Below, piece after piece: positions 23,680 through 33,761 of a DNA stretch of 64,000 nucleotides (position 1 is the first letter of the stretch; each line of letters starts with the position of its first letter). The notes beneath the pieces are model-generated. The model was given only the letters and a program-made list of their open reading frames with translations, had not been told where the DNA came from and did no database searches. The DNA comes from Halichondria panicea (taxonomy: Eukaryota; Porifera; Demospongiae; Suberitida; Halichondriidae), in the NCBI RefSeq assembly GCF_963675165.1, contig NC_087388.1, positions 4,221,047 through 4,285,046 of the forward strand. Reading direction: 5' to 3'. Made by a program: the position numbers and the translations under genes.

Positions 23680-25027
23680 TTAAAACAGTACTTCTTCTTC
23701 TTCCAAGCACACAATACAGATTAAAATTGAAAGTACAACAACAATAGATAATGTAGCTGTTGCTATAAACACTGGAGTGTGTGAGTTATGAAATACAGTC
23801 ACATCCATGTCAGTGAATTGAGGAGTGTCAACAGCTGGGGCAGCATACACAAGAAAGCAGCCTTGAGTTCCATTGGAATCCAGTGAACAGTTTTTCCAGT
23901 CTCTCTCCTCGCTGATCATACACATCTGGTCTGCTCGAGGGTGATAGTCGTTAAGATCATAGAATTGATATAAAAGCTCGTACGAGTGTTGAATCTCAAC
24001 TTTTGTCGTTGAAAGAAGGATGATGAAGAAGTACTTGGATTCTTGGAAAATGTATTCTAGTGTGAAATTCGCATCACTATTCACAGGAAATGTGTACTTT
24101 TCTCTGTTCAAGCAGTCTTGGATATTACCTTGGTGATCTTTGTAATGTTGGTAGGAGTTTCTGTTATCAAGGATACAAAACGTTATTTGTTCATTGCCTT
24201 CAGGTTTTTTTCGGCTATTTGTTAAGTGCAGCGTGAAGTTCAGATTTAATTTAGCTCCTCGAGTCAGGTATTGGTCGATTATGACATTGACTGGAGCTAA
24301 GGCAGGGTCCACTAGAATGAAAGACGATTCGAAACGTTTTCGTTTTTTGTTGCTAGGCAATGGATCACATGCCTTCTCACCATCCACGTAAATAATGGTT
24401 ACAGGATACGCAGGTTTTGATATTCCAATTGTAATAGCACTATACCAGTTTAGATAGTATAGGCATCAGGGAGTATACCTTTCGAATAAAGGTCAAGCAC
24501 TACAGTATTATTATTCAACACGCTTTGTTGGGAAACTATTGTTGGGAAAACCAATAGATTAAAACAGCTGAGTATTATCGACATCACAACAATAAGAAAA
24601 AGGCAAGGCAAGAAGCAGCTTACTGAACGCCACATATTTGCCCAATTGCAATCTGTAGAGGTAATCATTCATGTATAATAGTGGCACTATAATTATAATT
24701 ATAATTATACCATGCAGCAGCAAATCATGAATTATAAGTTATTTAACTCTTACTTGATTTACTGCTGGACATAGCTATTGCCCTCTCTTGTACTGAAGTT
24801 TGAATGTCCTCCTGACCAGTTACCATTGCAGCTTGCATTGTTCCATACAACCCATGCACTGCATGCATGTCGAATATTAATAAAATTACAAGCGCTATAT
24901 ATATATTAATTATATATAGCTAATAGTGCATGTATATGCCAGCTATCATTGGCTTACCAGAGTTTTCTTGTTGAGGATTTTCATACCCAGTGTCATCGTA
25001 AGAGCCTGTGAACGGTTTATAAGACAT
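23680..25027 (-). CDS. Two-transmembrane surface protein, family member 1
   Basis: Four exons can be read on the minus strand: 25027-24958 (start MSYKPFTGSYDDTGYENPQQ), 24858-24754, 24652-24479 and ~24439-23680. The first three junctions keep frame. The third intron would be only 39 bp and the frame is off by one base, so that junction is unresolved or carries a frameshift. Layout: cytoplasmic N-terminus of ~60 residues, a first membrane segment (CFLPCLFLIVVMSIIL), a ~220-residue extracellular region with Asn-X-Ser/Thr sites and cysteines (including ITFCILDN), a second membrane segment (VFIATATLSIVVVLSILICI) and a short acidic tail (EEEEVLF). The same plan is seen at 26565-27780 and 57367-59599. 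Family and function are not recognised. Confidence 0.65.
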
Positions 25028-25851
25028 CCTCGGTCAGTCAGTTTCCCTATAATTATGTCAGCTGACATTCAATATAACGAAATAGTAGCAATGACAATTG
25101 CATAAGCAATATAACATGCATGCTTCAGAAATCGTGATTTAGACGATATTTTTACATAGAGCTACATTGCAACTTGTCATTTTCATATCAGACGGATCTT
25201 TTTCTTGCCATATTTAATCCTTAGAATGCGGTAGATCTAGTCTATATACTCAATGACATCATTTTCATGCAAGTAGAGACCTATAGACTCGACTATAATA
25301 ATTATAGCAACACCTTAGGCTCAGTTGTTGCCTTAATTAATTAATTCATTATTGACTGCATCCTAGATCTAGACTAGCTATAGATTTAGCTATAGATTTA
25401 GCTAGACTCCATAGATCTAGTCTAGATCTAGATCTATGTGCTTGGGATTTCTATACTCACACTTCACTTCGTTTAGATCTAGATCTAGATCTAAATGAAA
25501 GGTAGTCTCTATATTCGTTTTACTAATCTAGATTCTAGATCAAACTAGCTATATGGAATGAGTAGATTTACTGAGTTCCTATAGATTTATACCTTAGTGG
25601 TGTTTTCTTGTTGGACTGGGATTAGGGATCGCGGGACTCAAGTCTATGCCGGAATCTATAATAATATTGTAGCAAAATGTGGATTCTATATATGGAAACA
25701 CACCCACAGCTAACTTCGTTATTTTATGCCTAATTTGGCTAGATATATATCTATGGACTAGATTCGCTCTTTAGTTATGCTCAACTGGTTTGTCGATGAA
25801 GAAGTCACTGAACGAGCAGTGATATAGGTGGTGACCTTATATTGAAGAATA
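25028..25851. other. Intergenic, tagatct-rich
   Basis: 25360-25500 is dominated by short tagatctagatct runs (simple-sequence repeat). Putative divergent promoter area between the minus-strand two-TM gene and the plus-strand genes; no specific site could be identified. Confidence 0.5.
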
Positions 25852-26140
25852 TGAAGTGGAATGTTGCCCAGAGAAAATACTCAGAAAGTGCTTGGATGAC
25901 AATGTTTGCATTGCTCAAATCAAAAAATACTTCACTTTTGACGGCTGGAGTTTACTTCAAAATAGCATAGATACTTTGCTTGTTCATGGGAATTGGACTT
26001 GCTCAATATGCTGCATTGATTTATCTACAAGTGAAAGCATTGGCTGTGATAGTTGTCTTGGATGGTTTCACTTGAAGTGTGTTGGATTAAAGAACGCTCC
26101 TAAAAGCAAGCACTGGTTTTGTAGATCCTGTCATATTTAA
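25832..26140 (+). CDS. PHD-finger protein fragment, probably transposon-derived
   Basis: The frame is open from just after a stop near 25829 to the TAA at 26138 and has no good ATG, so a 5' exon is missing or the gene is truncated. The first ~60 residues (CCPEKILRKCLDDN, IKKYFTFDGWSLLQ) are followed by a C4HC3 PHD finger: WTCSICC, then GCDSCLGWFHLKCVG, then WFCRSC. The PHD fold reads histone tails in chromatin proteins. Similar PHD tails are found at the ends of integrase/ULP1-type transposon proteins, and a relic of one is at 22262. I infer a transposon origin rather than a host regulator. Confidence 0.6.
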
Positions 26141-26564
26141 TTTTTATGTGTATTGATTATTAACTCATCTATTATAGCGCATGCGCATAAATTATTCGCA
26201 ATGGTCAGAGGTGAAAGTTCACCAAGCCGTAAGAATAGCAAGAATATATCCTATTGACTATAGAAATAATAATTTGTGAGGTGAGTTGGAGTGATACTAG
26301 AATGACAGTGCTACATATATATATATACTAGATGTATCTAGATCTATATAGGCCTACATATCTAGATTATATGTAGTCTAGCTGTACTAGATAGTTAGCT
26401 AATGATCAGTTTTAATGTTTTGTTTGTTTTGTCGACCACCAAGTTTTCTGCATGAAAGTGAAAGTATGTTTAGAGATCTATTCTACACATTGAATTAGTT
26501 TGTATATAATGTATCACGCTTCCATATTTGTGTAGATCTAGGAATACAACTGTTGCATTTGACG
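26141..26564. other. Intergenic, no gene seen
   Basis: AT-rich with tatatata and tagatctata simple repeats (26310-26390). A 5' exon of the next gene could lie here but none could be supported. Confidence 0.45.
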
Positions 26565-27780
26565 ATGTGTGTAACATGCTATTTCATGACAGGAAGTGTC
26601 TGCCTGATACAAGGAGCTACCCCAATGTGGCAAACACAGAAAAAATCACTAAGTGAACATCAGGATAGTAAGTTGCTAAGTAACGTTTCATATTTTATGG
26701 GTGTAACTTATATCTCCTGCATGTTCTCGTATTCATATTCATAACCATAATTTAATTCATGTATGTATAGGGGGACATCAAGAATTGTGCCGAAAATGTT
26801 CGTTAGGAGTAACCATTTTTCTCCTGGCATCTGTTGCAGTGGGTTGCATCATTTTTTCAGTGTTGCTGGCATTTCAGCATGAGATCTCTTCTGGTCCACA
26901 GCTTAGTCATCGTGGTGATACGGTTTTTCTCCAGAGTATAAGTCGATTCTATCATTCTTCCATTACCACCTCCACATGTGACCAAAGAGGTGACTCTCCT
27001 CACATTGATAGAATCTTTATCGTTCCTGAAAATAATCTCACCATGCACCACACAAATCACTCTTTAAACTCTGCTCAGATCGATCAACAATTCTCATCCG
27101 CTGTAAGTGGTCTCATAGACAACTTGTATCTGCTAGAAGGAAGTGATCTTAGCTACAAAATATGCGTAGGAAGTATAGACAGTGGTAGTCTACAAGGTGA
27201 TCTATTCGTGTTCACCAATGACTTCAATTTCATTGAATACAAAGAATCTCCCGAACTTGGTGAACAATTATCGATTATTTCAAAAAGTTTCGAAATTGGA
27301 AGGGACAACAGTACCAACTGTGTTCAATTGGTATTCAAAGCACCTAAATCTTCGTACTATTTTGTGGCTACAAGGACACCTGCTTCAATATTCTACACTT
27401 TCCAATACACACTGCACATTAACTATTATGATCACAGCGACTATCAAGTAGCATGCTCCATCTATGAGGAAGAGCCTTGTGAGATTACACTACCAGGATC
27501 TATATTTTCAACTGAAAAATATGTTCTTCTTGCATATGTAAGACCGAATGTCGAGCTATCATCTTCCACAAATCATCTGTGTGTTACTGCTAACCGCTCG
27601 GACAGTGTCTACCTTATCATTGGTATGGCTACATCAATTGCAGCATTGGCACTGCTTGGAACTGTTGTGATAATTATTGTGGTGGTAGTTGGCATAAGGC
27701 GTAGGAATAGAAGAGGATACGCTATCATACAAAGCTCTCCACCGTCCTACAACTCTCACTATGGAAAATTGTATGGCTGA
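26565..27780 (+). CDS. Two-transmembrane surface protein, family member 2 (370 aa)
   Basis: Exon 1 is 26565-26667 and exon 2 is 26771-27780; GT/AG and phase 1 agree and the total is exactly 371 codons. The start MCVTCYFM is a choice: an earlier exon spliced at 26592 is also possible. A first membrane segment (VTIFLLASVAVGCIIFSVLL) is followed by a ~220-residue extracellular region with several N-glycosylation sites and paired cysteines, a second membrane segment (IIGMATSIAALALLGTVVII) and a basic tail with YNSHYGKLYG. The order of parts matches the gene at 23680-25027 and the one at 57367-59599. This gene and the minus-strand member 1 are arranged head to head, with the PHD fragment between. 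Function unknown; a surface receptor or adhesion role is inference. Confidence 0.75.
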
Positions 27781-27964
27781 ATACGGCACGTATATAAAAC
27801 TTTTATAGAACAAATTTATTCATTGATTTTGTGTATGGATACTAGATTGAAACTGCGGCTAAGGTTTCAGTATGCCCTTGTTATACATGTTATTGTAAGT
27901 GCACGATGGCAAAGGTCAAGGTTGTGGCATAATATGGATTCTATTCCATTCCATTGGATGCAAA

Positions 27965-29724
27965 ATGGCCTCCCCTGCTCATGAGTTAGCTGACTTTACA
28001 AGCCCGAGAGTGCTCATCACTGTCAGAGGATGGCCTGAGCAAGTGTGCCCAGTGACCAATGAGCATCTGAGCACACTCCTCACTGCATTGCAGCAGGTAG
28101 GATGCTATAGCTAGTATATCAGTAGAATATTTGACCTCATTTTTATGACCTCCCTTGTACATGTACAATTTTTATATCATAGATAGAACAGTATGCTTCT
28201 TATCCCAATTAGTTGCTTAATTGGCAATAAAAAATTGCTCGTAATTTATATGGCAAATTAACATTCCTTGTGATTCCGGCTGTATACTGTAGATTCTTTG
28301 TTTCACTTTGACCATAAATGGCCATAATTAATGATTGCTACGCCCAGTTACCATAGCAGTGGGAGTTTATATAATATTATATTTCCTGTTTACCCAATGT
28401 CGTTATTTTCCCTTAAGAGTTTGCCCAACAACGTTGTCACTCTACAAGCAAGTGTTAGCAACAGCACTAAATCTGCCACTGAGAATTACTTCTGTGTGTC
28501 TGCACCATGTCTGGCTAACACAAGTACGTTCCACCGACAAACTTCAGATTTAACTTCACCACTGTATAATAACCAATTCGACCGTATATAGCGGGTAATT
28601 TGGTAAATTTGGCAAATCAAAGTGAGGGTCGCTAAAAAAACGCCAAAAGTTTTAGCTTGCAGTATCATTATATTGCATGTGATAAATATTGACATATGCA
28701 GCATGCTCGTTAAATTAAACATTTCCAATAGTAGTTCAATTGGCTAGCTCTTTTGGGCTCGCTAAATTTACCCGCTATATAATTATGGTAATAGGCAATA
28801 GGCTATTAATTTGTGCAAACAATTGAAGGTGTTTTTATTACTATGTCAGCTCCCGAAAATACCCCAGCTATCATTAATCTTATCACAACCATCAATGTAT
28901 TCATGACACTGTTATTGCAAACAGACAAGAGTGACATTGGTGTGAGGCGCCCCTCCATTGTAATGGATGTGACCGTGTGGGCCGAGGTGAACAATAGCAA
29001 TAGACCACTGTTCATACAGAGCATCAAGAATGCTTGGACTACGTTCCTTAATAGCGAGTCTGAAACAATGGATTTTCTGTAAGTTGTGCAGCATGGTATG
29101 CATGACGTCCTTGAAATTAGTATAGTTATGCATGTACGTATCTGTATATATAATGGGTCAAATTGATACATGCATGTGTACGTATTAGATCTGTATACTT
29201 ATATTCATGCATGGGAACAATATCAAAGCGCTGTTGCTGAGGGATTTTCCATGTTTATTGTTAGTGAATAATTAAAACCACACACGTATGCATGTGTGTA
29301 TCTCAATGATATCACTAATTTAACTCTTTGTATATAATTATATATAATAATTATTATGGTAAACTGTGGACGTAACGATATAATTATTGGCCAAAAAATT
29401 AATTAACTAGCCAGTTTTGTTAAACGTGTGCAAATGTAACAAGTTGTCTCATCACCACACCCACACCCATAGCATTCAAGTACAGCAAGCTGCGATAGTT
29501 CGAGACAGTACACAAAGTCATACCAATCCAACTGTTTCCTTGCCAACCACAATGAACAGTTATATAGTTAATCGATCGAAGTCAACCGAGGTGTAATAAA
29601 TAGATCTATATATAAAATTATTTATGTACATTATTTTTGCTTCCTTTTATGAAAATCAATGATTATCAGTATTGAATCTAACTTCCTGTGTTTATACAGT
29701 GATATTTTTATTGTCAGGCTTTAG
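27965..29724 (+). CDS. Small two-module family member 1 (163 aa)
   Basis: Four exons fit: 27965-28096, 28418-28523, 28850-29078 and 29700-29724. Phases agree throughout and total 164 codons. Module 1 is RVLITVRGWPEQV...LLTALQ, then an ENYFCVSAPCLAN segment, then module 2 (PSIVMDVTVWAEVNN...IQSIKNAW), ending in a short final strand. The same exon pattern with the same phases is seen at 53705-56286, which makes this a real family and not chance frames. The last exon is only 25 bp and is the weakest. No signal peptide or membrane segment is seen. I do not recognise the family. The predicted alternation is beta-alpha-beta in each module (inference). Confidence 0.65.
28577..28790. repeat. MITE with tatagcgggtaa ends, in an intron
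   Basis: cgtatatagcgggtaatttgg at 28583 is matched in inverted form by gctaaatttacccgctatata at ~28764-28784. The interior is AT-rich without coding. It sits in the third-exon-side intron of the small two-module gene. Ends resemble those at 3191 and 55950 (gcgggtatt / cccgttat families). Confidence 0.7.
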
Positions 29725-29747
29725 ACTTTGGCAATAGTTCAAGGATC

Positions 29748-32700
29748 ATGGCTTCCAAACCACCCGGTTCACCTCCCAAACTGACGGACGGAAACCTGCT
29801 CAATAGTGGAAAGAATGAGTTGCTTATAAAGGTCAGCTACTCTGAGGAGTTTGGAACAGTGGCTGCCTGTAAACTGGACGAGTTTCTATTGGCAGTGCAA
29901 AGTGTGAGGCACCAATTAATAATTCTACTGGAGATGTCCATAGAGCATGTTCAGTTGATCAGCTGTCTCATGCTAGATGTAATTTTATGTAGAAAGCTAC
30001 CTTGTACTATCACTTTCTTGTTTTCATGTAATTATAGATCTACATGTAACTCAGATTATTATAGCAAGGCCGTTTATATGACCGAATTCTTTGTTGTAAA
30101 AAGATTGAGGTAGATTGACGTTTATTGTTGACTGCTTAGTCCTTGTTCTGGGACAATTTTACAGCGGCATACCTTCTATACACGGCTTGACACATTTATA
30201 GAGCTGTTTAATGGAAAATAGCACTCACTCACCTAGATGCACAGCAATGCAGCTCTATAGTTATTGCGTATCTTTTACAACAATCAGATTCAAGAACTCT
30301 GGGATGTTCGTTGCACTGTGGGGTCTCGGATTCTGGAAAAGCCACAGTCAGAGGGTACAGACAGTGTGCAGGTGAGTTGTGACTAATTGAATTTACAAAA
30401 CTGTGCATAAAGTTGTAATTTTTGTATGGGAAAACAGAAAAAACGAGTGTTGCAAGCGTGCGCTTGCTAATGCATCTCGCCATGTTTTTGCTTTCGCTCA
30501 AAAGTATTAGAGTGTTATAGAAGATTTGCAATGTGATTTGACGAAATAAGTGTTAGCAATGGAATGAACGGATCAATAACGGTACTCGCCTCCAACTTTT
30601 AATTGCTTCCGGAAGCGGGGGCGTATCCTCATTGCATGCTCTATTAACCGTAGTAGCTAATTGATCTTAGACCTTGATAAAATTGTTTTTTAATATCATA
30701 AAACACTGTATTTTATTAGGGTGTACATGGTATAGGCGACCTATAGGAGTGACTTGCGGGTGTTTGGATTGGCTGACACATCAACAAACCCTGCCACTGC
30801 ATGGCGTTGTCCAGCTCTTGCCTATATGAATCCAGGCACATTGATACATTCTGACTGTCGGGCTGCTTACAATAGCCCGAGTGTAGCATTGTTTGTAATA
30901 ATAATAATAATAATATTTGCTTCCCATGGCACAGTCAACTACAGCATTGAGTTTGTGAACAGCATCACAGGTGCAAAACATTGAGAGCTACTGGAATAGA
31001 ATTAAGATCAAGCTCAAGATGAATGCGGGGGGGGGGGGGGGAGAGCGACTGTTAACTCCTCTATCGAAGCAAGCTGCCTTGGGTAATGGTTGACATCGCC
31101 ACACAGTATCCGGTCTAAGCAGAATCAACCAAATCATCTATTCATCCATCCATCAAGTATTATTCACTCGATCATTGTTTTCATCCATCCAGTGTCATCA
31201 CAGTATATAGCTATAGTATCACTTTCTCATCCAGTATCATAACTGCTTCAGTTGTGTTCATCCAGTTTTCTTATCATCAGTATTATCAGTTTTCTTCAGC
31301 CAGTAATTGTATCTTTCCATGCTTCGCTTCAGCCAGTATCATTTCTTCCTGGTCCTACTGTCAAACAAAATAATAAGCGCAGGTCAAAGGTCATTTAGCT
31401 ACTACGGTTAGTAGAGCATGCAATGAGGCTACGCCCCCGCTTCCGGAAGCAATTAAAAGTTGGAGGCGAGTACCGTTATTGATCCTCTATGGTTACCAGA
31501 CTTGTGTACATGCATCTATTGTTATCTATTCTATGGTATCATAGCGCTTTAGTGCAAGGCTAACTCATAATTATGTTGAATAGAAAGTTTGCGTGAACAG
31601 ATGATGCTATGAAAGATTCTGAAGAGACTGAAACAGCCTTCAATGTGAGTCAAACTAGCCATAACTCGAGAAAGAAGCTTTAGTTTGCTAATCCACGAAT
31701 CAAATCCAAGAGAACGTGGCTAGAAGCCAATAGAAACTGTTAGTTTTCGTCACATTGCAACCGTTGATCAGTTACAACTGGAACACACACACACACATGC
31801 AGTCAGCTTTACCTTTACCGTATCCCTCGTACGGCTACGCCTTGAGGCATAATTAATCTGGTACCGTATATAGAAGGTAATTTTCGTCGGATAAAAGGTT
31901 TGTGCTCTACGCAAATTTTCTCTATGAAAAGCTCTCTACACAAATTTTCTCCATGAAAAGCTTTAAGCGTGGTTTACCGGAACGCAAGTAATGCAGTGCA
32001 CGTGATGAAATCACAATCAGCAAACAAATTAAGAAAATCACCACTCTGAAACTATTCTTTACCCGACAAACGCCACATAATAATTATAATGATGTCAACT
32101 CAAAATTGAAGCATTCCGGCACTCGCAATTAATGTTTCTAGCAGTATAATCTAGTACAGTAGCTAGCAAATAATTGTTTCAATAGTGTACGTCTCTTAGA
32201 GATTTTCATAGAAACTTACTATGTTAAATTGATGGTGACCAGCATTAATTCGAGCACTGCGTCATAATTATGACCATTACATTCAGTCTATGGAAACTAC
32301 AGTAGACTCTCATTAATCCGATCACCCTTGGGACAGTGCAGCTTGGCTGGGCTGGAATAGCATTTCAGAAAATAGCCGCGGCTAAAAAACGACCTTACCT
32401 CGAACCTAATGACTAATTTTGCGGTTTTGTCTCGAGGATAATGAATCATTATGCTCTCTATTCCAATTTTATCTGCTAAACCACACCTAAAAAATGTCAT
32501 CCGGTCTAATAAACGTACAAATTACATTAAAAACCTTGGGGAAGCCGGTACTGGCCAGTATACAGAATAGCGAGTGGCTGCATTTCAGGGTGAGTTTTGT
32601 GCTGTAAACATCTAGCTAGCAATCTGTGCCAAGCCAAATGACTGGGTGAGGTGGCCATACTTCAGAGAGCCAGGATAGCGAGAGTCTGCTGTACTACTGC

Positions 32701-33227
32701 GTATGTATAGTGCGAAATTTTCGAGGCACTTAGATTTCGTGGAAGTATACTTCTTCTTTGGCGGTATGTCAATGCACCGCCGTTGGCTATATTCGTGGAA
32801 CAAGTTTCGTGAAGGATTGCTTACCCTTGAAAACAGTAAATTTCTGCCTATAAAATTATATTATGATATCAACTCAGCAGCAAGTGAATGATGTTCATGT
32901 GATCTTATTAATTTGTTGCAGGCTGAGAGCAGTACTGGTACTGCAGTGGCCAACGACCTTGAGGTAACCAGGTACTACTGCAAGACTGCACTCTCTTATA
33001 ATGGTATGGACCTCATTCAAGTTTTTTAGTTTCGTTGTAAACACTTTCTCGTTACAGTGACAGTTATTTATCGAAATGCATTGCCAGCAATGACTGGACA
33101 CCAATTAAAATATGTCAGTAAATCAGTTAGTAATTTTCTGTATATTACGGTATGATTTTATATGTGTTCTTATGAGACCAAAGGCTATGCTTCCCTTTTT
33201 CCCTTGTAGGGAGCTACTTTCAGTTGA
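29748..33227 (+). CDS. Small two-module family member 2, with transposon-filled intron
   Basis: Exon 1 (29748-29903) begins MASKPPGSPPKLTDG and contains NELLIKVSYSEEFG...LDEFLLAVQS, the module-1 pattern. Exon 32922-33003 carries the TRYYCKTALSYN motif, and exon 33058-33149 (VTVIYRNALPAM...LKYVSKSV) resembles module 2. The last part (33210-33227) is tentative, because its phase differs from the other family members. The first intron is ~3 kb and holds a Merlin remnant, interspersed repeats and a pogo-like MITE. The ATG lies only 23 bp after the proposed stop of the preceding family member. The gene may be intact or decaying; about 115 aa if all junctions hold. Confidence 0.55.
29904..30569. 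other. Intron sequence, nothing identified
   Basis: AT-rich; no conserved coding pattern. It lies in the first intron of the second small two-module gene. Confidence 0.45.
30570..31485 (+). mobile_element. Merlin-like element with transposase C-terminal remnant
   Basis: ~95-bp inverted repeats: ggatcaataacggtactcgcc at 30570 and its inverse ending at 31485, including the ccaacttttaattgcttccggaagcggggg stretch. Inside, 30820-31020 reads as the C-terminal part of an IS1016/ISXO2-type DDE transposase (Merlin): GTLIHSDCRAAYN, HGTVNYSIEFVNSITGAKH, then after a frame break NIESYWNRIKIKLK. A poly-G run (31026-31040) and catc/catccagt simple repeats (31130-31345) follow. No target duplication is seen (ggaatgaac versus tctatggtt). 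The element is internally deleted. Confidence 0.75.
31560..31860 (+). repeat. Interspersed repeat, copy 1
   Basis: Shares a series of blocks with 61380-61670 in the same orientation: aactcgagaa, gaaagcttta/gaaacgcatta, aatccac-aat, atccaag-aacgt-gctagaagcc, a(ca)n tract, accgtatacctcg/accgtatccctcg and aaggcataa. Function unknown. A separate end-like sequence, ggtaccgtatatagaaggtaatttt, follows at 31859. Confidence 0.6.
32290..32700. repeat. pogo-like MITE, copy 1
   Basis: Left acagtagactctcattaatccg (32301) and right ...agagtctgctgtact (32680-32695) form terminal inverted repeats. Interior blocks (ttttatctgc-aaac-acac, gtactggccagtata, tcaccctgaaatgc-gccact in inverse) match the element at 55320-55870. 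No coding. Confidence 0.7.
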
Positions 33228-33761
33228 TTTGCCGATACAAAGAAGAAGAAATACACCTTAGCTAACCTTGGAATCCCACAAGAAGCTAGCCAGCCAGCTT
33301 GTATAAGTTCCCTAACTGCTTTTGTTGATCAATGTTTCAGCGCTTGTCTCGTGTATTGTATTGTAAAATTTGATTATTTTGTATTTTTGTGTTTGATTTG
33401 CGGCATTCTTACACATATATTTTCATTTTTGCCGATTGCCAGCAAAAATATACGGCCTACTCTGCTGCTTAAAGCGGCTGCTGCTCGATATAAAGTGGAC
33501 TAAGCGGTTCCAAAATGTGTCCAGTTTTGTCAAAAAATCCACAATTATCAATGACGTATCGCATTATCTACACATACCCAAGAGCTGCGTAGAGCCACTA
33601 ATTTGGGGAATTCCCCATTAATCGCAATGTACCAGCAATGTAAAGTGAGTGTATATGGCTGCAAGTAAGTATAGGCTAGCAGTCATTTACTTGAAGATAG
33701 TAAATGTGTACAATCTATCAGGATATATAGTATACTATATTATTATGTTGGGTAGAATTAA
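33228..33761. other. Intergenic, no gene supported
   Basis: 33440-33610 is a frame of ~60 codons without recognisable motif, and gaccgataaagtggac-type blocks suggest a repeat remnant. Nothing else is seen. Confidence 0.4.

Noticed and set aside
33436-33621. 60-codon frame resembling a short coding exon
   Set aside because: No splice partner in frame, no conserved residues that I recognise, and repeat-like blocks nearby.
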